DNA from: CAZAGT01 sp964484515
GTDB lineage: Bacteria > Desulfobacterota > DSM-4660 > Desulfatiglandales > HGW-15
Length of the DNA: 24,332 bases
Assembly: GCA_964484515.1 (NCBI GenBank)
Contig: CAZAGT010000031.1
Coordinates: 1-24,332, forward strand
Direction of reading: 5' to 3'
Below, in pieces: positions 15,285 through 22,945 of the stretch; the stretch's first letter is position 1; each line of letters opens with the position of its first letter. Below the pieces are notes generated by a model. That model was not told where the DNA came from and did no database searches. It saw nothing but the letters and a program-made list of their open reading frames with translations. A program made the translations under genes and the position numbers.

Positions 15285-16169
15285 GTGGACCTTTTCTTAA
15301 TGACACTGACCACCGGTATCATGGTGGGTGGCATCTACGCCTTGGTCGCTTTGGGCTGGGTGCTCATCTACAAGTGCTCGGGAGTCCTCAACCTCGCCAT
15401 GGGAGAGCTGACCCTCATCGGTGCCTACGTGACCCTCACCTTTTATCAATGGGGGGTCCCCTTTCTCTTTGCAGTTGTATTCACCCTCTTGATCGGGATT
15501 GTCCTCGGTTTCCTGACGGAACGCATTTTTCTGGATCGGCTGATAGGGGAGCCGATCCTGACCGTTATCATGGTCACGGTCGGACTTCAGTTCTTTTTTC
15601 GAGGTCTGGTCGAGTTCATCTGGGGAACCGATACGAGGGTGTTCAGCCCGCCGGTCTTTTCCCTGAAACCGGTCGCCTTTGGCCCCCTCAAAATATCTCC
15701 TGTCTACCTCTGGTCATTCATGTTGGCCATTGTACTTCTCCTGATCTTTGTCGCTTTCTTCAAGTACACTCAATGGGGACTTTCGATGCAGGCTACGGCC
15801 GATGATGAAACCGCGGCTCTCTCTCTGGGAGTGAGCGCCCGTTTTGTCTACGGCGCCGCCTGGGCGATTGCCTTCATGAGCGCCGGCGTCGGTGGGGCCT
15901 TGCTTGGTAATATCAACGGTATCAACATCTCGATCGGCCAACTCGGCCTACTCGTCCTGCCGGCGGTCGTGCTCGGCGGCCTCAATTCCGTACCGGGGGC
16001 GATTGTCGGCGGCGTAATCATCGGTGTGCTCCAGAACTTCTCCGGGACCTATCTGGATCAGTATTTCCCCGGCGGGGTCAAGGAGATCATGCCCTTTGCC
16101 TTCATGGCGGTGTTTCTCTTGTTCAAGCCCTACGGGCTGTGGGGATGGGAGCGGATTGAACGGGTCTAA
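15285..16169 (+). CDS. livH: Liv-type ABC transporter permease (LivH family)
   Basis: It is one half of the inner-membrane channel of the Liv-type importer. The product has about eight hydrophobic segments. It begins VDLFLMTLTTGIMVGGIYALVALGWVLIYKCSGVLNLAMGELTLIGAYV, the typical LivH start with the NxAxGE/GAY motif. It contains the cytoplasmic loop MQATADDETAALSLGVS, which docks on the ATPases, and ends LVLPAVVLGGLNSVPGAIVGGVIIGVLQ. The frame opens at a GTG at 15270, but GGAGG at 15274-15278 lies six bases before the GTG at 15285, so I chose that start (294 residues). Confidence 0.92.
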   Translation: MDLFLMTLTTGIMVGGIYALVALGWVLIYKCSGVLNLAMGELTLIGAYVTLTFYQWGVPFLFAVVFTLLIGIVLGFLTERIFLDRLIGEPILTVIMVTVGLQFFFRGLVEFIWGTDTRVFSPPVFSLKPVAFGPLKISPVYLWSFMLAIVLLLIFVAFFKYTQWGLSMQATADDETAALSLGVSARFVYGAAWAIAFMSAGVGGALLGNINGINISIGQLGLLVLPAVVLGGLNSVPGAIVGGVIIGVLQNFSGTYLDQYFPGGVKEIMPFAFMAVFLLFKPYGLWGWERIERV

Positions 16170-16183
16170 GTTGGAGTCTTTGA

Positions 16184-17284
16184 ATGTCGAAGGTATGGCT
16201 GCCCTGCGGTGATTACCACCAGAATTATGAGGAAGACCAGGGCTGGTGGCCGTCGCGGTTCATCAAACTCAAGATGATCCTGCTGCTTGCCGTCACCTTT
16301 GTTGCCATCCCTCTGTGGGCCTCCGAGTATATCATTAGTGTGGCCATCAAGGTGGGGTACACGGTGATGGGAGCCCTGGGCGTCCAACTACTCATCGGTT
16401 ATACGGGCCTGGTGACCCTGGGGCACGCCGCGTTCATGGCCGTCGGCGCTTACACGAGCACCCTCCTCGTGCTCAAATTCCCCTGGCCTAAAATCCTGGT
16501 CGATCTTGGACTAGCATACCCGATTAGCATCGTGGCGGCGGGGATCGCAGGGGGGCTATGGTGTGTCCTTTTTGGCCTGCCGTCGGCCAGGGTGAAGGGT
16601 TTCTACCTTATCTTGACGACCATGGCGGCCCAGTTCATTACGGTCGATTTCATCCTGACACAATACGTCAGCAGGATCGGTGGCCGCGGGCAGGCCTTTT
16701 CATTACCCCCGGGGACGATCAGAGTCGGTCCCTGGATCATAGACAGCGGGATCAAGGTCTACTTCATTATGGCCGTTCTGCTTACGCTGCTTATATGCAT
16801 GCTGGCTAATCTCTTGCGTTCGAAGCCGGGCCGGGCCTGGGTAGCCATCAGGGATAATGATATTGCCGCAGAGGCCCTCGGGATCAACATTGCCCGTTAC
16901 AAACTGCTCGCCTTCTTTGTGGGCGGTTTTATCGGGGGGATCGCTGGCGCCTTCTGGGTCAGCAACACCGCTGCCTTGAGCCCGGAACATTTTCCGTGGT
17001 TCGTTTCACTCTGGCTGGTAGGGGTGATCCTGATAGGAGGGGTCGGGTCGATCCATGGGGCCGTCTTTGGGGCCCTTTTCCTAGAGGTGACCATGGAAGT
17101 CCTCCAATTGGCCGTCATCCCGTTGTCGGAGTATTATCCCATGCTGCTCATCAAGTTTGCCTATATTCGGGATATGGCCTTTGGTCTTGCTATTTGCGCC
17201 TTTTTGATCTACGAGCCCAATGGCCTTGCGTACCGCTGGTGGCAGGTCAAGAACTACTTCAACCTGTGGCCGTTTTCTTATTAG
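16184..17284 (+). CDS. livM: Liv-type ABC transporter permease (LivM family)
   Basis: Second half of the membrane channel. The 366-residue product has a 27-residue polar N-terminus (MSKVWLPCGDYHQNYEEDQGWW) before the first membrane segment, which seems typical of versions linked to acyl-CoA synthetases. It then carries LIGYTGLVTLGHAAFMAVGAYTS, the LivM signature, and the coupling loop RAWVAIRDNDIAAEALGINIARYKLLAFFVGGFIGGIAGAFW. A TTGGAG seven bases before the ATG supports the start. It follows livH by 14 bases. Confidence 0.92.
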   Translation: MSKVWLPCGDYHQNYEEDQGWWPSRFIKLKMILLLAVTFVAIPLWASEYIISVAIKVGYTVMGALGVQLLIGYTGLVTLGHAAFMAVGAYTSTLLVLKFPWPKILVDLGLAYPISIVAAGIAGGLWCVLFGLPSARVKGFYLILTTMAAQFITVDFILTQYVSRIGGRGQAFSLPPGTIRVGPWIIDSGIKVYFIMAVLLTLLICMLANLLRSKPGRAWVAIRDNDIAAEALGINIARYKLLAFFVGGFIGGIAGAFWVSNTAALSPEHFPWFVSLWLVGVILIGGVGSIHGAVFGALFLEVTMEVLQLAVIPLSEYYPMLLIKFAYIRDMAFGLAICAFLIYEPNGLAYRWWQVKNYFNLWPFSY

Positions 17285-17389
17285 AAAGGGGGTGGGATCT
17301 TCGAGTTGGATTCGGGGCCTTTTCCATGCTGTCCTCGACACGGCTTCTTACGAAACACCAAACAAAACTCTACATAGGGGAGAACGATC

Positions 17390-18634
17390 ATGAAGAAGAT
17401 CGGAACACACTTGGCGTTGATGTTCCTCCTGGCGGTGGTGATCTTGATGGGATTTGCGTCGAGCACCGCAGCCAAGAAGATCAAGATCGGCGGTATCATG
17501 GACACGACGGGGGCCACCTCAGATGTCGGCAAGGATTATGCCCTCGGCATGGACGAAGCGTTCAGGTACTTTAATGAACAGGGCGGAGTCAACGGCGAGA
17601 AGATCAAATTCATCTGGTTCGATTACGGTTATCGAATACCCGAGGCCATGACGAAGTACAGTCTCCTGAAGCGTTTGGGCGTCCTGGCCATTATGGGCTG
17701 GGGGACCGGCGATACAGAAGCCCTATCTCCCACAGTGAACAAAGATCGGATCCCCTATGTCTCGGCTTCCTATTCAGCCCACCTCACCGATCCCAAGAAA
17801 AGCCGCTACAACCTTTTTTTCTCCTCGGACTACTCAACAAATGCCAGGGCCTGCCTTACGGCCTGGTTTGACAAGAAATGGCCGAATCATCGCGACTACG
17901 GCCAACGAAAGCCGCGTTTTGCGTGTGCCTATATGTTCGCATCCCCTTACTGCAGCGCACCGATAAAGGCGGTCAAGGATCACGCCCAACTGCTCGGATT
18001 CGAGGTCGGTCCCGACCAGGACGTCTCGCTCTTCGCCTTAGACACCAAGAGCCAGATCATGGCCCTGAAGAAATTTAAGCCGGATGTCGTCTGGCATGGG
18101 AACACGACCATGTCGGTCTCAGCGACCATAAGGGATGCATACTCCTTAGGCCTTGAGGCCGGCTGGATCATTAACAACTGGGGGTTTGACGAGAATCTGC
18201 CGCGCTTGGCCGGTGAGGCAGCCGAAGGGGTCATGGGAGCGACGCCCTGCGCCTTTTTCGGCCAACCCTACGAGAACATGGACATCGTCATCGAGACAGC
18301 CAAGAAGTACAACCCGGGGGTCCCTCAGGAAAAAAGGCTGATTCGGACGGTGCAGGCCTGGGGAGACGCCCTCATCCTGTGGGAGGCCCTCAAGAGGGCC
18401 GACCGGGCCGGCGAATTGAGCGGGCATGGGATCATGGTCAAAGGCTTTGAAACGATGCGGAATTTCAACATTGGTTTAGGGGCCTCACCAATAACCTATA
18501 CAGCAACAGATCACCGGCCAACGACCGGGTGCCTGGTCCAGGAATGGACGAACGGCGGATTTCGGGAGGTGGAGCGCGTGAACCTGAAGGCACGCTGGCC
18601 CGACAAGTGGGAGCATGAGTGGCACGGTTGGTAG
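17390..18634 (+). CDS. livK: Periplasmic substrate-binding protein of the Liv-type transporter
   Basis: It captures the substrate in the periplasm and delivers it to LivHM. The 414-residue product has a signal peptide (MKKIGTHLALMFLLAVVILMGFASSTAA, cleavage about residue 28) and a type I periplasmic binding fold starting KKIKIGGIMDTTGATSDVGKDYALGMDEAFRYFNEQGGVNG, the typical LivJ/K beginning. The C-terminal part (RLIRTVQAWGDALILWEALKRA) also fits Peripla_BP_6. It is longer than E. coli LivK (about 370), as is common in operons linked to organic acid activation; the ligand is unknown. An AGGGGAG precedes the ATG well. The 105-base upstream gap may hold an internal promoter. Confidence 0.88.
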   Translation: MKKIGTHLALMFLLAVVILMGFASSTAAKKIKIGGIMDTTGATSDVGKDYALGMDEAFRYFNEQGGVNGEKIKFIWFDYGYRIPEAMTKYSLLKRLGVLAIMGWGTGDTEALSPTVNKDRIPYVSASYSAHLTDPKKSRYNLFFSSDYSTNARACLTAWFDKKWPNHRDYGQRKPRFACAYMFASPYCSAPIKAVKDHAQLLGFEVGPDQDVSLFALDTKSQIMALKKFKPDVVWHGNTTMSVSATIRDAYSLGLEAGWIINNWGFDENLPRLAGEAAEGVMGATPCAFFGQPYENMDIVIETAKKYNPGVPQEKRLIRTVQAWGDALILWEALKRADRAGELSGHGIMVKGFETMRNFNIGLGASPITYTATDHRPTTGCLVQEWTNGGFREVERVNLKARWPDKWEHEWHGW

Positions 18635-18712
18635 TTTCAGGGAAGAAGCTTCAACGAAATCCAACAGCCCAGCCGTAATGGGTCTCAGTCTACCATACAG
18701 GAGTAGAAGCAC

Positions 18713-19522
18713 TTGGAAAGTCCAGCCGCGGTCCTTGGGATCAAAAACATTGAGGTAAAGTACCACGAAATCATTTTGGTCCTCAAGGGCGTCTCCATTG
18801 AGATACCCAGGGGGGGGATCGTGGCGCTTTTGGGCGCTAACGGCGCCGGCAAGAGCACGACCCTGAAGGCCGTCTCAGGATTGCTCAAGACTGAAGACGG
18901 GAAAGTGACGGATGGTGCCATCGAATATGAGGGCCGTCACATTCACCAGGCGGGGCCCTCCGAGATAGCCAGGATGGGTATTATTCAGGTGATCGAAGGC
19001 CGCCGCGTCTTTGAACATCTGAGCGTCGAAGAAAACCTCAAGGTGGGTGCGCACCTGAGAAAGAGCGGCCGTATGAGGGAACGCCTTGAGTTGGTCTATT
19101 ACTATTTCCCGAGGCTGCGGGAGAAACGACATGAGGTCGCCGGCTTTGTGAGCGGTGGTGAGCAACAGATGACCGTGGTTGGTCGGGCTCTCATGACCGA
19201 ACCTAGACTGGTCTTATTGGATGAGCCTTCCATGGGTCTCGCACCGAAGCTGATCCACGAGATCTTCAATATCATCACCCAGCTCAATCAGGAGCAACGC
19301 ATCTCTATCCTCCTTGTCGAGCAGAATGCCAAGCTGGCCTTGAGTGTAGCTCCCTATGCCTACGTCATGGAAACCGGACGTATTGTGATGGATGGATCTT
19401 CTGAAAAACTAAGCCAGAACGAGGATATCAAGGATTTTTATCTTGGATTTACGGAAAGGGGCGGTCGCAAGAGTTTTCGTGATGTCAAACACTACAAACG
19501 CCGAAAGCGGTGGTTGGCTTGA
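18713..19522 (+). CDS. livF: Liv-type ABC transporter ATP-binding protein (LivF family)
   Basis: Second ATPase of the importer. The product is 269 residues, longer than typical LivF (about 235), because of a basic C-terminal tail GGRKSFRDVKHYKRRKRWLA. Walker A is GANGAGKS (41-48), the signature VSGGEQQM (146-153), and Walker B VLLDEPSMGL (167-176), with LLVEQN at the switch histidine position (Gln, usual in LivF). The start is a TTG at 18713 with AGGAG nine bases upstream; no ATG lies in the early reading frame. Confidence 0.92.
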   Translation: MESPAAVLGIKNIEVKYHEIILVLKGVSIEIPRGGIVALLGANGAGKSTTLKAVSGLLKTEDGKVTDGAIEYEGRHIHQAGPSEIARMGIIQVIEGRRVFEHLSVEENLKVGAHLRKSGRMRERLELVYYYFPRLREKRHEVAGFVSGGEQQMTVVGRALMTEPRLVLLDEPSMGLAPKLIHEIFNIITQLNQEQRISILLVEQNAKLALSVAPYAYVMETGRIVMDGSSEKLSQNEDIKDFYLGFTERGGRKSFRDVKHYKRRKRWLA

Positions 19523-19573
19523 TAAGATCACTGCCCAAGGTGCGGTGCTCATTCTTGAGAGAGGAGACTCGTG

Positions 19574-20173
19574 ATGAAAAAGGAAAGGTGCCTTTTAATC
19601 GGACTACTCGTCTTGTGTCTCATCCCGAGCATTTTTTCGGTTGGCTATCCACAGTCAAAGACAGACCCATCCAACTTCAAAGACCCGGTGATCCGGCTCA
19701 CATTTTTTGAGGTGCCTCAATACGATGGTTTTTGGTACTTTTCGAAAAAGGTGGCACCGACAAAGGGGGATGTGGGTGATCGGGGGGCGCCCCTGCCCAT
19801 GAGTTTTCTCTTTGATATCCAGAATCCCAACCCGTATCCGGTTCTCCTCGAGGGGTTCCGCTTCACCGTGGCCTTTGACCGCGACTTCCAGGTCGTGACC
19901 CTGAACAACCAGGATGCTTACTGGATTCCAGCGGGTATGACCGATCAGGTGCGGGTCAACACCATGATCACGGTCCGTTCCGCGCTCTTATCCCTACTGG
20001 TGACGGGCGGCTTCAAGCTGAAGGATCGGGGATGGGATGCCTGGCAGGCCCTTGAAAGATGGTGGAAGGGTGTTCCCGAGTACACCGTACCGGTCACCGT
20101 CATGGAGGGGGCGGCCATGTTCTCCGCGAACGACTTCACGAGGGTCATTCCGTTCGAGGCCACATTTCCTTGA
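19574..20173 (+). CDS. Secreted LEA2/WHy-like protein of unknown function
   Basis: I do not recognise a named gene. The 199-residue product has a signal peptide (KKERCLLIGLLVLCLIPSIFS); the cysteine in it does not sit in a good lipobox, so a soluble or anchored periplasmic protein is likely. The central part, FDIQNPNPYPVLLEGFRFTV followed by IPAGMTDQVRV (about residues 78-134), resembles the NPN-type beta-sandwich repeat of the LEA2/WHy (water stress and hypersensitive response) domain; this is a pattern match by eye. GAGGAG stands seven bases before the ATG at 19574; a GTG just before it gives one extra codon. It lies between livF and the second ligase gene, so it probably works with the transporter, perhaps in substrate delivery or lipid handling, which is inference. 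Confidence 0.62.
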   Translation: MKKERCLLIGLLVLCLIPSIFSVGYPQSKTDPSNFKDPVIRLTFFEVPQYDGFWYFSKKVAPTKGDVGDRGAPLPMSFLFDIQNPNPYPVLLEGFRFTVAFDRDFQVVTLNNQDAYWIPAGMTDQVRVNTMITVRSALLSLLVTGGFKLKDRGWDAWQALERWWKGVPEYTVPVTVMEGAAMFSANDFTRVIPFEATFP

Positions 20174-20195
20174 TATGCAAGGGACGACCCCTGCC

Positions 20196-20215
20196 CTCCG
20201 GGAGTAGCCCCGGAG
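20196..20215 (+). other. Hairpin after the LEA2-like gene
   Basis: A perfect 7-bp GC-rich stem (CTCCGGG / CCCGGAG) with a 6-base loop is followed by TTCTTGTCGTCT, which is only moderately T-rich. It may be a weak terminator or attenuator that lowers expression of the second ligase gene, or an mRNA-stabilising hairpin. Confidence 0.45.
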
Positions 20216-20255
20216 TTCTTGTCGTCTACGATTTGATCACGGATGGAGTACCGTA

Positions 20256-21779
20256 ATGGCTCTTTACGATTTTACGATCTATGACTTGATCGCACGAAAT
20301 GCGCGCAGCTTTGGCGACAGGCCTGCCTGGTTCGACGCCGATGAGCGGCGCACCTGGACCTTTGCCGACTACAGGGAACAGGTAGACCGCTTGGCGGTCG
20401 GCCTTCGGGCGACGGGGCTCAGGAGAGGTGATCGTCTTGGGATCCTCGGCCAGAACTGTTTTGAGTACTTTCTCCTTTACGGCGCCGCAGCGGCCCTGGG
20501 TGCTATTGCCCTACCCATAAACTGGAGGCTTTCGGCGGATGAGATCTGTTTCAATCTGAACGATTGTGAGCCTGTGGCCATCTTCGTGGACCAAGCGTAC
20601 CAGGATTTCATGCAAGGGTTGCAAGATCGGCTGACATCGATCAAGGCCTACTATAACTTAAATCGGAATGCCGGTTCCTTCAGGGAGTTTGAGTCTTTAA
20701 TGCGTATGGAGGAGGATTTCATGCCGGCCGACGTTACCACGGATGATGGTTTCGTCATCATCCACACGGCCGCCGTCGGAGCCCGGCCGCGGGGCGCCCT
20801 TTTGAGCCATGGAAACCTCCTCTTTGCGGATCTTCAGTTAAGCTACTTCTTCAACCTCGGCCCTGATGATGTCCACCTCAATATCCTGCCTCTATTTCAT
20901 GCCGGGGGCCTGTTCATTGCCTTGGCGAGCTTCATGGCCGGCAGCTTGAACGTCAATATGAGCCGTTTCGATCCCGCCCGGGCCGTGGAGCTCATCGAAG
21001 AGCAGAGGGCCTCTATCATGTTTGAGTTTTCCCCGATCTTGGCCTCACTCCTCGAGGAGTATCAGAAGAAGGGTGCCGACATAAGTTCGCTCAAAGCCGT
21101 GGCAGGCCTCGATACACCTGAAACCATTGAACAATATCAGGCTATGACCGGGGGCACTTTCTACTGCCTTTACGGTCAGACGGAGACGTCCTGTATGGTT
21201 ACCTTTGGGCGCTACAGCGAAAGACCCGGTTCGGCTGGCCGGACGATCCCATTGGCGCAGGTAGATCTTGTCGACGACGAGGGGCGCCCTGTACCGACGG
21301 GGCAGCGGGGTGAAATCATTACTCGTGGTCCGATGGTCTTTAGGGGCTACTGGAATCTCCCTGAGGAGAGTGCTGATACGTTTCGGCAGGACTGGCACCA
21401 TACGGGAGATCTCGGTCGTTTCGACGAGGATGGGTTTCTCTGGTACGAAGGCCGAAAGGCCGAAAAAGAACTCATCAAACCGGGCGGTGAGAACGTCTAT
21501 CCGGCTGAAGTGGAACAGGTTATCTGCCAGCATCCTCTGATCGAAGCCGCTGTCGTATTCGGCGTGCCTGATCCCAGATGGAAAGAGGGCATCAAAGCGG
21601 TCTGTCAAGTCAAGGAAGGTCAAGAGATCGAACCCCGGGCCGTAATCGAATTTGTGGGCGAACGGATAGCCAGTTACAAGAAACCTCAATACGTGGAGTT
21701 CGTAAAGGAACTGCCGGCGCTTCCGGACGGATCACCTGATCGAGCCAAGATTAAGTCAGTGTATGGGGGCTTCCAGTAG
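20256..21779 (+). CDS. AMP-dependent acyl-CoA synthetase/ligase family protein with altered P-loop
   Basis: An ANL-superfamily protein of 507 residues, the size of medium-chain or aromatic acyl-CoA ligases. The usual phosphate-binding motif TSGTTGxPKG is replaced by TAAVGARPRG (residues 171-180), losing the Ser/Thr run and the Lys; the following LLSHGN is kept. All other motifs look sound: LYGQTETSC (305-313), HHTGDLGRFDEDGFLWYEGRK, KPGGENVYPAEVEQVI, and a C-terminal DGSPDRAKIKSVYG in which K498 or K500 could be the catalytic lysine. It may thus be a ligase with changed ATP handling or reduced activity. GGAG is eight bases before the ATG. It ends the liv transcription unit; recO follows 54 bases later. 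Confidence 0.82.
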   Translation: MALYDFTIYDLIARNARSFGDRPAWFDADERRTWTFADYREQVDRLAVGLRATGLRRGDRLGILGQNCFEYFLLYGAAAALGAIALPINWRLSADEICFNLNDCEPVAIFVDQAYQDFMQGLQDRLTSIKAYYNLNRNAGSFREFESLMRMEEDFMPADVTTDDGFVIIHTAAVGARPRGALLSHGNLLFADLQLSYFFNLGPDDVHLNILPLFHAGGLFIALASFMAGSLNVNMSRFDPARAVELIEEQRASIMFEFSPILASLLEEYQKKGADISSLKAVAGLDTPETIEQYQAMTGGTFYCLYGQTETSCMVTFGRYSERPGSAGRTIPLAQVDLVDDEGRPVPTGQRGEIITRGPMVFRGYWNLPEESADTFRQDWHHTGDLGRFDEDGFLWYEGRKAEKELIKPGGENVYPAEVEQVICQHPLIEAAVVFGVPDPRWKEGIKAVCQVKEGQEIEPRAVIEFVGERIASYKKPQYVEFVKELPALPDGSPDRAKIKSVYGGFQ

Positions 21780-21833
21780 CGGACGACGATCAAGAGGGAT
21801 TTGTCATCAATGCGCCGTTGGGTCCTTTGATAT

Positions 21834-22577
21834 ATGCAACGCTACAACTCCCCAGCGATTATCATGCGGGTCAGGGAGTTCGGGGAAGCCGACCTCCTCG
21901 TGAGCTTCTTCACCCCGAACAAGGGCCGCCTGAGAGGCGTTGCCAAGGGGGCTCGCCGCAGTTCAAAACGTTTTGTAAACTGCCTGGACAGCTTCTCATT
22001 AGTGGAGCTTGAATTTCAATTACAACGGGCAGGAGATCTGTACTTCCTTACCGCCGGCAGACTACGCAATGCCTTTCCCGGGTTGAGATCCGACTACAGC
22101 AACCTCGTCCGAGCCAGCTATATGATCGAACTCACCGAAGTTCTCTTCCCGCTGGGCGTCGTCGATCCGGAGGTGTTCAAACTGCTTGCAGGGTCATTCG
22201 ACCTCTTGGACCAGGGGGTCAAGACCGTAGCCGTCCCGATTGCCTTTGAGTCGCGCATTATGGTCTTAGGCGGGTATGGCATCAGTCTTGAGAAGTGCTG
22301 TTCGTGCGGCCGAAGCTATACCGGCCGTGGGGCGGCGGTTTTCAAGCGCGATCGCGGAGGGATTGCCTGTCTCAAGTGCCAGCAAGAGACCCTGTTGACG
22401 CCGGCCCTGAGCCCGGAGGCCGTCGAGTTGCTGAAAGGGCTCCAGCGCCGGCCGCTTGAGATGCTGAGAGAAACCGATCTGCCGGATCAATCGCTTGAGC
22501 AGATCCGGCCGGTCCTAAAGCTACATCGGGAGTACCGGTTGGAGCGCCGACTGAGAACCTCCAAGTATGTGACCTAG
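21834..22577 (+). CDS. recO: DNA repair protein RecO
   Basis: RecO acts with RecR to load RecA on SSB-coated gapped DNA. The 247-residue product has the N-terminal OB fold (YNSPAIIMRVREFGEADLLVSFFTPNKGRLRGVAKGARRSSKRF) and the C-terminal zinc-binding cluster C155-x2-C158 and C179-x2-C182. Length is normal. The ATG at 21834 is the first possible start because a TGA lies two codons upstream; no Shine-Dalgarno sequence is visible, so it may depend on readthrough from the upstream ligase gene. Its stop codon TAG coincides with one end of repeat copy C. Confidence 0.93.
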   Translation: MQRYNSPAIIMRVREFGEADLLVSFFTPNKGRLRGVAKGARRSSKRFVNCLDSFSLVELEFQLQRAGDLYFLTAGRLRNAFPGLRSDYSNLVRASYMIELTEVLFPLGVVDPEVFKLLAGSFDLLDQGVKTVAVPIAFESRIMVLGGYGISLEKCCSCGRSYTGRGAAVFKRDRGGIACLKCQQETLLTPALSPEAVELLKGLQRRPLEMLRETDLPDQSLEQIRPVLKLHREYRLERRLRTSKYVT

Positions 22578-22723
22578 TGCAGGCCTGCCGCCGCGACCCC
22601 GTTCCCTTTGGGGCCCCGGGAGGATGATTTCTGACGACTAGCGACTACTTCCACTCTGCCCCGTAAAACGGCGCCAATGAGTCATGGGCTCCGGTCGCAA
22701 GGGACCGGGAAGCTCCGTTGAAA
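22573..22723 (+). repeat. Dispersed intergenic repeat, copy C
   Basis: On the plus strand it begins CCTAGTGCAGGCCTG, of which CCTAG contains the recO stop codon, then GTTCCCTTTG, CCCCGGGAGGATGA, CGGCGCCAATGAGTCA, GGCTCCGGTCG, AAGCTCCGTTGAAAT. It fills the whole 146-base gap between recO and the converging small gene, whose stop is at 22724. It includes a perfect 6-bp hairpin CCGGTC / GACCGG (22691-22708) that may serve as a two-way terminator stem. Stop codons interrupt the frame that is open in copy A, supporting a non-coding element. Confidence 0.75.
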
Positions 22724-22945
22724 TCAGTCCTCTTGCTGCCTCTCACCCAGGATCTTTAGGATCTTGGCCGTCAGCTCTTCACTGTCGAAGGAAAAATAAA
22801 CCGTACCTCTATCGACGCTAAACGACAGGAGATGACAACCGAACTCTTCTGCGACCTCTTCCAGAAGCTGCCTGAATCTGATGGCCTCGGGATGATAGGG
22901 GCTGTCAACCTCCTTGGGAAACAAATCCACTTCAAATCCGCTCAT
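22724..22945 (-). CDS. Small conserved-looking protein of unknown function, coupled to the MFS gene
   Basis: I do not recognise this 73-residue product (MSGFEVDLFPKEVDSPYHPE, then a mixed alpha/beta pattern ending ILKILGERQQED). It is acidic and soluble, without signal peptide or membrane segment. The pattern FGCHLLSFSVDRGTVYFSFDSEELTAKIL suggests a strand-strand-helix unit, but no family can be named. The ATG at 22945 overlaps the MFS stop by one base (TGATG) and has AAGGAG seven bases upstream, so it is a real, translationally coupled gene. A GTG one codon earlier is also possible. Confidence 0.7.
   Translation of the reverse strand: MSGFEVDLFPKEVDSPYHPEAIRFRQLLEEVAEEFGCHLLSFSVDRGTVYFSFDSEELTAKILKILGERQQED

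Noticed and set aside
18635..18712. Possible fourth, degraded repeat copy before livF (AATGGGTCTCAGTCTACC)
   Set aside because: Only one short block resembles the family and the order of other blocks is not kept; chance cannot be excluded.
21045..21689. 214-codon minus-strand frame inside the second acyl-CoA ligase gene
   Set aside because: It is antisense to a well-supported coding sequence, has no family motif and reflects codon bias of the plus-strand gene.
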